Source of the DNA: Pseudoxanthobacter soli DSM 19599
GTDB taxonomy: Bacteria; Pseudomonadota; Alphaproteobacteria; Rhizobiales; Segnochrobactraceae
Assembly (NCBI GenBank): GCA_945898215.1
Contig: CAMDHY010000006.1
Location: 19,658 to 83,657 of the forward strand
Direction: 5' to 3'
DNA: 64,000 nucleotides
Made by a program: the position numbers and the translations under genes. The notes under the pieces were generated by a model. The model was not told the origin of the DNA, did not search any database, and saw only the letters and a list, made by a program, of their open reading frames with translations. Of the stretch, positions 18,364-27,664 are shown piece by piece (within the stretch, counting starts at the first letter, position 1; every line of letters starts with the position of its first letter).

Positions 18364-18710
18364 AGCGGCCGCAGCTCCTGGATGCTGCGGATCTACTGGC
18401 GCACGCGAACGTCGGCAGGCCGGTCCAGGCCTTCCTCAAGCGAGCCATCAGCACGGCCTACTATGCAGCCTTCGACGCTCTCGCCTCCGAGTGCGCGAAC
18501 ACCCTCATTTCGAGCGACGCCAGAAGAACGACGCGGGCGTGGTCGCAGGTGTACCGCGCCCTCGATCACGGAACGGCGAAGGTGGCTTGTCTGCAGGCCG
18601 GGCTGCGCGGATTCCCAATCGAGATCGTCAACTTCGCAGATGCCTTTGTGCGCCTGCAGGAAGCGCGGCACGACGCGGACTACGATCCACTGAGCAAGTT
18701 CAGCCGCTAG
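18360..18710 (+). CDS. HEPN-domain protein (UPF0332-like), probably amber-truncated
   Basis: A 116-residue helical protein whose segment AISTAYYAAFDALASECA is the typical first conserved helix of UPF0332/HEPN proteins, followed by RALDHG and FVRLQEARHDADYDP. HEPN proteins often are RNA-cleaving toxins or carry an RNase R-H motif; R and H of RALDHG are candidate residues. The frame stops at TAG (18708-18710) right after SKFSR. It then reads on in frame from 18711 to a TGA at 18819-18821 as EAVALIELSEAGISSLRQ and, near the end, AFVAWVLLKRR. Family members normally have exactly such a last helix, so the short product probably lacks about 36 residues. The gene is coupled to the 102-residue partner upstream. 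Confidence 0.75.
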   Translation: MKRPQLLDAADLLAHANVGRPVQAFLKRAISTAYYAAFDALASECANTLISSDARRTTRAWSQVYRALDHGTAKVACLQAGLRGFPIEIVNFADAFVRLQEARHDADYDPLSKFSR

Positions 18711-18839
18711 GAGGCGGTCGCTCTGATCGAGCTGTCAGAAGCCGGCATCAGCAGCCTCCGGCAGGCCGACGCCCCACACCGCCGCGCTTTCGTCGCCTGG
18801 GTGCTGCTGAAGCGGCGGTGAGGCTGCGGGGGCTACCCC

Positions 18840-19079
18840 TCACAAGTTGCCCGAGAGATCGTCGAAGAAGGCCTTATCGGCGATCTCGCCGCTGTCCGGG
18901 AGCGCACGATATCGCTCGGTGATCGGCTGCAGGCGAGCGGCGAGGGGGCGCGCGTCGCCCTCGTGGCGGGGGTCGTCGTGGCAGAGGACGCGGATGGTAC
19001 CGGTCGGGTCCTCGCACCCGGTGGAGGCGACCTTTCCGACTGCGGCCTCGGTCTTCTCGCCGGGGATGGGGATGGCCAT
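18840..19079 (-). CDS. Possible orphan antitoxin-like small protein
   Basis: A 79-residue frame starting MAIPIPGEKTEAAVGKVAS and ending GEIADKAFFDDLSGNL. The acidic, aromatic tail resembles the C-terminal tails of small type II antitoxins, but no DNA-binding fold can be named with confidence and no toxin gene adjoins it on this strand. The surrounding bases are less GC-rich than the core genes. It may be a real small gene or a fragment of an acquired toxin-antitoxin locus. Treat the call as tentative. Confidence 0.35.
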   Translation of the reverse strand: MAIPIPGEKTEAAVGKVASTGCEDPTGTIRVLCHDDPRHEGDARPLAARLQPITERYRALPDSGEIADKAFFDDLSGNL

Positions 19080-19243
19080 CTCGCACGGCTCCCTGCTTTG
19101 TTCCCCAAAGGTACCGACTGGCGCTGCCTGGGACAATCGACGCAGGACTGGCTCGGTGACATCTTGCTGCCGGACGATGCGGCGATGGTGGACACGATAC
19201 ACCCGGCGCGGCCATTTGCGCCTTCGAAGGGGAGAGCCGAAGC

Positions 19244-20275
19244 GTGATCCACCGCCCGTTCGTCGCCCATGGCCTGCTCCTCGTCGGTCTCCTGGCCTGC
19301 CTCGGCTCCACCGCCTCCGCCCAGGACGCCGCCCCACCCCCCGCCTTCCATCTCCCGCTCGCCTGCCCCGCCGGCCTCTCCTGCCCCGTCCAGAACTATG
19401 TCGACCGTGCCGACGGCCCCGAGGTGCTCGATTATGCCTGCGGCGGCATGAGCTATGACGGCCACGACGGCACCGATTTCCGCCTGCCGACGGTCGCCGT
19501 GATGGAAGCCGGCGTCCCGGTCGTGGCGGCCGCCGCCGGCAAAGTGCTGCGCGCCCGCGACGGCATCGACAACCACGACGGCTCGGACGCCGCCGTCGCC
19601 GCGTCGGTCGCCGAGGGCCTCGAGTGCGGCAACGGCCTGGTCGTCGACCTCGGCAATGGCTGGGAGACGCAGTACTGCCACCTGTCGCCCGGCCTCGCGG
19701 TGAAGGAGGGCGACACCGTCGCCGTCGGCACCCCGCTCGGCACTGTCGGCCAGACGGGCGCCGCCGCCTTCCCGCACGTCCACTTCGAGGTCCGCCACGA
19801 CGGCCTCTCGCTCGATCCCTTCCGCCCCGATCCCCAGGCTGCCTGCGGCCTCGAGCCGACGGCGACGCTGTGGGCGCCGGACGCCGCCGCCGGCCATGCC
19901 GATGATCTGGCCTATGTCAGCCCGCGCCTCCTCAACGCCGGCTTCGCCGCCGGTGCGGTGACGATGGCGGCGATCGACGCCGACATCGCCGCCACGCCGC
20001 CCGGCGCCGACGCCCCGGCGCTCGTCTTCTTCACCCGCGCCATCGGCCTGAAGGGTGGCGACGTGCAGACGCTGGCGCTCGTCGCCCCGGACGGCACCGT
20101 CATCGCCGAGCAGGCCGCCGAGCCGCTCGACCGCGACAAGGCGGAGTGGATGATCTTCACCGGCCGCAAGCGCCGCGGCGACGCCTGGCCGTCCGGCGAG
20201 TACCGCGGCCGCTACACCGTCGAGCGCGCCGGCGCGACCGTGCTCACGGCGGAGCGGACCTTCGTCATCCCCTGA
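19244..20275 (+). CDS. Secreted M23 (LytM-type) metallopeptidase
   Basis: Exported zinc peptidase fold that usually cuts or senses peptidoglycan cross-links. The 343-residue protein has a signal peptide (about 1-26, ending ASA) and then the M23 domain. First metal ligands are H74 and D78 in GHDGTD; the second set is in FPHVHFEVRHDG. The active residues look intact, so enzymatic activity is plausible. A further 120-residue beta-rich C-terminal domain follows. The start is GTG 19244 with a good GGGGAG ribosome binding site. Confidence 0.9.
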   Translation: MIHRPFVAHGLLLVGLLACLGSTASAQDAAPPPAFHLPLACPAGLSCPVQNYVDRADGPEVLDYACGGMSYDGHDGTDFRLPTVAVMEAGVPVVAAAAGKVLRARDGIDNHDGSDAAVAASVAEGLECGNGLVVDLGNGWETQYCHLSPGLAVKEGDTVAVGTPLGTVGQTGAAAFPHVHFEVRHDGLSLDPFRPDPQAACGLEPTATLWAPDAAAGHADDLAYVSPRLLNAGFAAGAVTMAAIDADIAATPPGADAPALVFFTRAIGLKGGDVQTLALVAPDGTVIAEQAAEPLDRDKAEWMIFTGRKRRGDAWPSGEYRGRYTVERAGATVLTAERTFVIP

Positions 20276-20547
20276 GGCGATGGCCGGTCGCCCGGCGGCC
20301 ACTCCCGCGCGCCCCTGCTGCCGATCCCGCAGCGGCCAGTTTGAAACGGTTGGATTCGCATTCTCCCGATCCGCCCTGCCGGGGCGCAACCTTTCGCGCC
20401 GGCCCGTGGCAGGGGCATCGGCGTTCTTTTCCCGCTGGCGCCCTCCCCCGAGAATGACATTCGCCGCGGAGTGCCGGCCGGACCCCTCCCTCTGAGACCC
20501 GGTCGGTGGCTCCCGCAGCAGCCGCTGTCGCTCCCGAAGGACGCCCC

Positions 20548-22002
20548 ATGTCGTCGCCCGCCGCCCCCGAGACCCACCGCCTCGCCGTCTTCCCGGCCTT
20601 CTACAAGGTCGCGGGCCGGCGCGTGCTTTTGGTCGGCGGCGGCCACGAGGCGCCGGCGAAGCTGAGGCTGCTCGCCGAGACCGAGGCCGTCCTCCTCGTC
20701 GTCGCGCCGGAGCCGTCCGACGAACTCGTCGAGACCGCCGCCACCGTCGGCGCCACGCTGGAAGCCCGCGCCTTCGCCCCCGCCGACCTCGACGGCGCCG
20801 CGCTCGCCTTCGTCGCCAGCGGCGACGAGGCCGAGGATGCGGCCATCGCCGCCGCGGCCCGCGTCGCCGGCGTGCCGGTCAATGTGGTGGACCGCCCCGA
20901 GCTCTGCGACTTCTACGTTCCCGCCATCGTCAACCGCGCCCCCGTCGCGGTCGCGATTGGCTCGACGGGCACCGGCCCGGTGCTCGCCCGGCACATCCGC
21001 GCCCGCATCGAGGCGATGCTGCCGCCGGAGACCGGCGCGCTCGCCCGCCTGGCGCAGTCCTTCCGTGGCACCGTCGCCCGCGTCATCCCGGACGCCGACG
21101 GCAAGCGCCGCTTCTGGGCCCGTTTCTTCTCCGGCGCCGTCGCCGACCGCGTCTATGCCGGGCAGGAGCGCGAGGCCCGCGCCGAGGCCGCCCGCCTCCT
21201 GAACGGCATCCAGGACGACGCCGGCTTCGTCTGGCTCGTCGGTGCCGGCCCCGGCGCCGAGGACCTGTTGACGCTGCGCGCCCAGCGCCTGCTGCAGGAG
21301 GCCGACGTCATCGTCCACGACCGCCTAGTGCCGGCCGCCGTCGTCGCCATGGGTCGTCGCGACGCCGAGCGCATCTCCGTCGGCAAGGCGAAGGGCGCCC
21401 ACTCCGTGCCGCAGGACAGGATCAACGACCTGCTGGTCGAGTTCGGCCGCCAGGGCAAGCGCGTCGTCCGCCTGAAGTGCGGCGATCCGCTGGTCTTCGG
21501 TCGCGCCGGCGAGGAGATGGCGGCGCTGAAGGCCGCCGGCATCGCCCACGCCGTCGTGCCGGGGGTGACCGCGGCGGTGGCCGCCGCAGCCTCCATCCGC
21601 CTGCCGCTGACGCTGCGCGGCGTCGCCTCCAGCCTCGTCTTCGCCACCGGCCACGACCGCGACGGCGACACCCTGCCCGGCTGGGCCGGCCTCGCGCTCT
21701 CGGGTGCCACCGTCGCCGTCTACATGGGCAAGACGGTGGCCGCCGCCGTCGCCGCCCGCCTCGTCGAGGCGGGCCTGTCGCCCGCAACCCCGGTGGCCGC
21801 CATCGAGAACGCCAGCCAGCCGGGCGAGCGCGTGCTCGCCGGCACCGTCGCCGACCTCGCCGCGCTCGCCGACCGCGACGACGTCGCCGGCCCCGTCCTC
21901 ATCGTCGTCGGCGACGTCGTCGCCCACGCCGACCTCTCCACCGCCGAGCGTCTCGCCGCCGCTCCGGCTTCCGCCCGCTTCGCCGCCTTCGCGGCCGCCT
22001 GA
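20548..22002 (+). CDS. cysG: Siroheme synthase (uroporphyrinogen methyltransferase, dehydrogenase, ferrochelatase)
   Basis: Trifunctional enzyme making siroheme, the cofactor of the sulfite reductase encoded downstream. The 484-residue product has an N-terminal NAD-binding dehydrogenase/chelatase half (RRVLLVGGGHEAPAKLRLL) and a C-terminal SAM-dependent methyltransferase half (VWLVGAGPGAEDLLTLRAQR, then RLKCGDPLVFGR). The ATG at 20548 has GAAGGA upstream. It is the first gene of a five-gene sulfur operon on the plus strand. About 270 bp of leader precede it; I see no clear riboswitch there. Confidence 0.95.
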   Translation: MSSPAAPETHRLAVFPAFYKVAGRRVLLVGGGHEAPAKLRLLAETEAVLLVVAPEPSDELVETAATVGATLEARAFAPADLDGAALAFVASGDEAEDAAIAAAARVAGVPVNVVDRPELCDFYVPAIVNRAPVAVAIGSTGTGPVLARHIRARIEAMLPPETGALARLAQSFRGTVARVIPDADGKRRFWARFFSGAVADRVYAGQEREARAEAARLLNGIQDDAGFVWLVGAGPGAEDLLTLRAQRLLQEADVIVHDRLVPAAVVAMGRRDAERISVGKAKGAHSVPQDRINDLLVEFGRQGKRVVRLKCGDPLVFGRAGEEMAALKAAGIAHAVVPGVTAAVAAAASIRLPLTLRGVASSLVFATGHDRDGDTLPGWAGLALSGATVAVYMGKTVAAAVAARLVEAGLSPATPVAAIENASQPGERVLAGTVADLAALADRDDVAGPVLIVVGDVVAHADLSTAERLAAAPASARFAAFAAA

Positions 22003-22020
22003 ACTCTTACGAGGAACGCC

Positions 22021-22350
22021 ATGCAGAAGGCCGCTGCTTCGACGCTGCAGACGATCACCGCCAACCGCCTGTCAGACGGCATCGTCGTCTTCCTCGGTGC
22101 CCACGACCGCTGGGTCGAGCGCATCACGGAAGCCCGCGTCTTCGAGGGCGCCGAGGCGATCGCCGCGGCCACCGCCGTCGGCGAGGCGGCCAACCGCGCC
22201 CGCCTCATCCTCGGCCCCTATGCGATCGACGTCACCACCGGCCCGCGCGGTCCGGTGCCGGTGCGCTTCCGCGAGAAGATCCGCGCCTTCGGCCCGACCG
22301 CCCGCACCGACGTCGTCGCCCCCGCCTTCGGCGAATCCGTCGCGGCGTGA
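22021..22350 (+). CDS. DUF2849 family protein
   Basis: A 109-residue soluble protein with TITANRLSDGIVVFLGAH and later NRARLILGPYAIDV, the DUF2849 pattern. It is almost always found between cysG and the sulfite reductase gene in Rhizobiales, as here, and is therefore thought to serve sulfite reduction, although its biochemical role is unknown. It begins 18 bp after cysG with a GAGGA ribosome binding site, and the reductase gene follows after 33 bp. Confidence 0.9.
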   Translation: MQKAAASTLQTITANRLSDGIVVFLGAHDRWVERITEARVFEGAEAIAAATAVGEAANRARLILGPYAIDVTTGPRGPVPVRFREKIRAFGPTARTDVVAPAFGESVAA

Positions 22351-22383
22351 GAGTCGGCCCGAGACCCTGACAGGACGACACTG

Positions 22384-24028
<1,645 letters not shown>

Positions 24029-24042
<14 letters not shown>

Positions 24043-24835
24043 TTACGCGATCGCCGAGCCGGTGCCGCAGGGGTCGTCCCACGGGATCTCCCTGCTGGCG
24101 CCGACCGACGTCGAGGCTCTCGCCCGCATCCGGGCCGAGCAGTTGGATGCGGCGCACGGCGGGCTCTCCGCCGAGGCGACGCTCGACCTCGCCATCCACA
24201 CCCTGTTTCCGAGCCGCATAGCCCTCGTCTCGAGCTTCGGCGCCGATGCGGCGGTTATGCTAAAGCTCATCGCCGACGTCGATCCGTCGACGCCGGTGAT
24301 CTTCCTCGAGACCGGCAAGCACTTCCCGGAGACGCTGCGCCACCGCGACCGGCTGATCTCCCGGCTCGGCCTCACCGACGTGCGCTCGGTGAAGCCCGAT
24401 CCGGCGCGGCTCGCCGAGTTCGACGCCGAGGGTGGTTTGTGGCTGAAGGACCCGACGCTCTGCTGCCGGATCCGCAAGGTCGAGCCGCTCGCCCGCGCGC
24501 TCGACGGCTTCGACGCCTGGATCACCGGCCGCAAGCGCTTCCAGTCGGCCGGCCGCGACGGGCTCGCCCGCTTCGAGGTCGAGGCGTCGCGCATCAAGGT
24601 GAACCCGGTCGCCGCGTGGTCGCGCGCCGATCTCGAGGCCTATGCGGCGCTGCACGACCTGCCGGCCCACCCGCTGGTCGCCCAGGGCTTCCCGTCGATC
24701 GGCTGCATGCCCTGCACCGATCGCGTGGTGGCCGGCGAGGACGAGCGCTCGGGCCGCTGGCGCGGCAGCGAGAAGACGGAATGCGGCATCCACCTCGGCC
24801 TCGTCGGCCGCGAGGCGGATGGCAGCGGCATCTGA
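24029..24835 (+). CDS. cysH: Assimilatory adenylylsulfate (APS) reductase
   Basis: Reduces activated sulfate to sulfite. The 268-residue protein has the nucleotide-binding start SSFGADAAVMLKLI. It also has the paired cysteines of the [4Fe-4S] cluster (C145-C146 in TLCCRIRKV, C226 and C229 in GCMPC) and the catalytic C252 in ECGIH. These cluster cysteines mark the APS-type rather than the PAPS-type enzyme. The start overlaps cysI by 14 bp, indicating translational coupling. The upstream sulfate adenylyltransferase is not in this window. Confidence 0.94.
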
Positions 24836-24848
24836 CAGGCGACGCACC

Positions 24849-25361
24849 ATGACCGCAGACGTGTTCCGCGACGGCCGCTTCGTGCCGGACGACTGGGTGA
24901 TCCTCGACGCGGCGGCGCCGGTCCCGGCGGAGGGCAGGGCGTTCCTGCCGTTCGCGCGCTGGTTCGCCGAGCGCGAGGCGTTGGCCGGCGACAGCCGTCC
25001 CCTCGGCGTCCTGGTGAAGCCTGGCGACGACCCGGAGAAGCTCGCCCCTGATCTCGACCGGCTGGCGGCGATCGCCATCGACTTCCCGGCCTTCACCGAC
25101 GGCCGCGGCTTCTCCTACGCCCGCGTGCTGCGCGAGCACCTCGGCTACCGGGGGGAACTCCGGGCGGTCGGCAACGTGCTGCTCGACCAGATCCCGCTGA
25201 TGATCCGCTGCGGCGTCGACGCCTTCGTCGTCACCCACGAGCCGACCCGCGCCCGGCTGTCGAAGGGCGATACGGCGGAGGTCGAACTCTACACCCAGCC
25301 CGTCGGCCGCCCCGAGCCCGCCGCCGGCACCCGCCCCTGGACCCGCCGCAAGGCGGTGTAG
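24849..25361 (+). CDS. DUF934 family protein of the sulfite reduction operon
   Basis: A 170-residue soluble protein with IAIDFPAFTDGRGFSYARVL and LRAVGNVLLDQIPLMIRCG, the DUF934 hallmark. It is regularly the last gene of cysG-cysI-cysH clusters in alphaproteobacteria and is presumed to assist sulfite reductase, with no defined reaction. It begins 13 bp after cysH. It ends in a TAG that leaves a normal-length protein. Confidence 0.92.
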   Translation: MTADVFRDGRFVPDDWVILDAAAPVPAEGRAFLPFARWFAEREALAGDSRPLGVLVKPGDDPEKLAPDLDRLAAIAIDFPAFTDGRGFSYARVLREHLGYRGELRAVGNVLLDQIPLMIRCGVDAFVVTHEPTRARLSKGDTAEVELYTQPVGRPEPAAGTRPWTRRKAV

Positions 25362-25413
25362 GGGGGCGGCAAAGAGTTGGAGCGCTGCAGAAACTTGGAG
25401 CGCTGAAGTTTGA

Positions 25414-25590
25414 GCTCCCACCCTCCCCCTGTGGGAGGGTCGGGCCGCGAAGCGGACCGGGGTGTGCGCCGTCGGCAACGCCGACGGCGTGCGGCGTTGG
25501 ATTGATCGCTGATGTCTTACGCGGCGCTTTGCGCCGCGCCCCCTCCGGCCGGCTGCGCCGGCCACCTCCCCCACGAGGGGGGAGGGGAAA
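25414..25590. repeat. REPIN-like inverted pair, second family
   Basis: Two imperfect inverted units (about 25414-25464 and 25538-25590) each contain a CCCTCCCC...GGGGAGGG-like hairpin next to a second GC hairpin (GGCCGCGAAGCGGACC in the left, GGCCGGCTGCGCCGGCC in the right). This matches another common rhizobial palindrome type, different from the elements at 5.4 and 10.1 kb. Just upstream, TTGGAGCGCTG occurs twice as an 18-bp-spaced direct repeat (25377 and 25395). Confidence 0.75.
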
Positions 25591-25606
25591 GAAGCGCCCG
25601 CCAGCC

Positions 25607-25867
25607 TCAGCTGGCGGCGAACTTGATGCCCTGCTTCACTTCGGAAATCGCTTGGTCGATCAGACTGATCGCGGCGGCGCGGTGGCCACCCTTGCCAGTG
25701 TTGGCCTGCTCCAGCCAGCGCTTGGCGTCCTGAAGGGAGGCGAGCGCATTGCGCATGTTCGGCTGGTCGGCGAGGGCCGCGGTCGGGACCGTGGCGACGG
25801 CGGCGACGCCGACGGCGAGGGCAGCGGCCGATGCGAACGCGTCGCGGCGAGTGACTGAATCGGTCAT
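25607..25867 (-). CDS. Small exported helical protein with Tat-like leader
   Basis: An 86-residue protein with the leader MTDSVTRRDAFASAAALAVG, which has a twin-arginine pair before a moderately hydrophobic stretch ending about residue 33. The mature part (NMRNALASLQDAKRWLEQAN, then AISLIDQAISEVKQG) looks like a two-helix hairpin. I do not recognise a defined function. It stands alone between a REPIN and a glutamine synthetase gene. The Tat assignment rests on the RR pair only. Confidence 0.75.
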   Translation of the reverse strand: MTDSVTRRDAFASAAALAVGVAAVATVPTAALADQPNMRNALASLQDAKRWLEQANTGKGGHRAAAISLIDQAISEVKQGIKFAAS

Positions 25868-26057
25868 TGTGAGGTTTCCCGTACTGTTGGACCCGTCATC
25901 CCCGGGCCGAGCCAGCGTCTATCGCACGATTCCGAGGCGGTCGATGCCGGGGAAGCGTGAGCGATGGCGGCCGCGTCGGTGCGCCGTGCCACCGTCGGCA
26001 GTCTGGGCGAGTTCGCGGGCAGGGTAAAGCGCTGCGCCGGATTGGAACGCCCGCGCC

Positions 26058-27548
26058 TCAAAGATAGGTCGAGCGTTCCAGCGGCGTGATCTCCGCCTGG
26101 AACGCCGCCATCTCTGCCTTCTTCACGGCCGAAAACAGCGAGCGGTACTCGACGCCGAAGCTGCGCCGGACGAAATCCGACCGCTCGAACAGCCGGATCG
26201 CCTCGCCCATCGTCGAGGGCAGCGGCGGGGCGGGCTCCTCGTAGCCGTTGCGGTCGGTCGGCGGCGGCGGCGTCAGCCCGCGCTCGATGCCTTCCAGCAT
26301 CCCGCCCAGCACGGCGGCGAGCACCAGATAGGGGTTGGCGTCGGTGCCGGCGATGCGGTGCTCGAGGCGGCGCGCCTCCGGCGGCGACGCCGGCACGCGC
26401 ACGGCGACCGAGCGGTTGTTGTGGCCCCAGGCGGCGCGCGTCGGCGCGTAGGAGCCGGGCTGAAGTCGGCGGAAGCCGTTCCAGGTCGGCACGAACAGCA
26501 GGGTGGACGCCGCCATCGTCTCGATCAGACCGGCGATCGCCGCCTCGAGCAGCGGCTCGCCGGTGGCGGGCACGGCGAAGACGTTCTGCCCGCTCGCATC
26601 GACGAGGCTCGCGTGGACGTGCATGCCGTTGCCGGCCCAGCCCATGAAGGGCTTCGCCATGAAGCTCGCCTTCAGGCCGTGGACCGCCGCCGTCTCGGCG
26701 ACCAGGCGCTTCAGCAGCACGACGTCGTCGGCCGCCGCCAGCGCGTCGCTGCGGTGTTTGAGATTGACCTCGAACTGCCCCGGCGCCGCCTCCTTGACGA
26801 TGGTGTCGATCGGCAGGCCCTGCGCCTTGGCGTGGGCGCGGATGTCGCCGAACAGCCGGCCGTGGGCGGAGAGGTCCGATAGCGCCAGGACGTTGGTGCG
26901 CTCCGGCCCGTTCGGCTCGGCGCGCACCGGCGCCGGCGAGCCGGTGACGTGGGCGGGTGCCGCCGGGTCGAGCAGGTAGAACTCGAGCTCGAAGGCACAC
27001 ACTGCCGCGAGCCCCGCGCCGGCGAGCCGCTCGACGACAGCCTCGAGCCGGGTGCGCGGGTCGCCGTGGAAGGGCACGCCGCGCTCGGTGTGCATGGTGA
27101 GCACCGCCTGGGCGGTCGGGTGCGCCGCCCACGGCACCGGCTTCAGCGTGCCGGGAACGGCGCGGCAGAAGCCGTCGCGGTCGCCGGTGTCGACGTGGAG
27201 CCCGGTCTCCATCACCTCGCGGCCCCAGACGTCGATGCCGAACACCGACAAGGGGAAGTTCACCCCCGCCCCGAACGCCTTCGACAGCGTGCCGACCGGC
27301 GCCCACTTGCCGCGCAGCACGCCGCAGGTGTCGGTGATCAGGAGCTCGACCGTCTCGGTGTCGGGATGGGCTGCGAGGAAGCGCTCGACCTCGCCGGCGG
27401 CGGGGGAGGCGACGCCTGCCGGCATCTTGTCGGGCGATGCGGCCGCGGCCGGCGGCCTCTCGGCGGACAGCACGCCTGTCGATGGCTTGTCGGCCGGGGC
27501 GGCCTTGCCGGCGCGCGTCGCGGCGGTCTCGGTTTCACCGGGTCGCAT
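26058..27548 (-). CDS. Glutamine synthetase family protein (gamma-glutamylpolyamine synthetase type)
   Basis: ATP-dependent ligase of the GlnA superfamily. The 496-residue product has the beta-grasp region (TDTCGVLRGKWAP), the glutamate/metal block AFELEFYLLD and the ATP-side block HVHASLVD. Later blocks read WGHNNRSVAVRVP and HRIAGTDANPYLVLAAVLGG. Departure from the classical GlnA patterns fits the PuuA/polyamine ligase group. The first 40-60 residues are Ala/Pro-rich and may not be conserved; an ATG at 27425 would give about 455 residues. It lies downstream of the DHA2 exporter on the same strand. A second paralogue is at 45.2 kb. The substrate is inferred. Confidence 0.82.
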   Translation of the reverse strand: MRPGETETAATRAGKAAPADKPSTGVLSAERPPAAAASPDKMPAGVASPAAGEVERFLAAHPDTETVELLITDTCGVLRGKWAPVGTLSKAFGAGVNFPLSVFGIDVWGREVMETGLHVDTGDRDGFCRAVPGTLKPVPWAAHPTAQAVLTMHTERGVPFHGDPRTRLEAVVERLAGAGLAAVCAFELEFYLLDPAAPAHVTGSPAPVRAEPNGPERTNVLALSDLSAHGRLFGDIRAHAKAQGLPIDTIVKEAAPGQFEVNLKHRSDALAAADDVVLLKRLVAETAAVHGLKASFMAKPFMGWAGNGMHVHASLVDASGQNVFAVPATGEPLLEAAIAGLIETMAASTLLFVPTWNGFRRLQPGSYAPTRAAWGHNNRSVAVRVPASPPEARRLEHRIAGTDANPYLVLAAVLGGMLEGIERGLTPPPPTDRNGYEEPAPPLPSTMGEAIRLFERSDFVRRSFGVEYRSLFSAVKKAEMAAFQAEITPLERSTYL

Positions 27549-27664
27549 GATGGTCGGGGCGGCCTCCGCAGCCACGCGGCCGGGCGGCGGCGCTTCCGAC
27601 AGTCTAGCCGCAGCCGCACCGGTTGCGCCAGCCGGAGACGCGCCCGTCGGCCGCCGCGAAGCCG

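Noticed and set aside
20276..20547. Riboswitch upstream of cysG
   Set aside because: A CATTCTC/GAGAATG pair exists but is about 90 bp apart, and no known SAM, cobalamin or other riboswitch core could be recognised.
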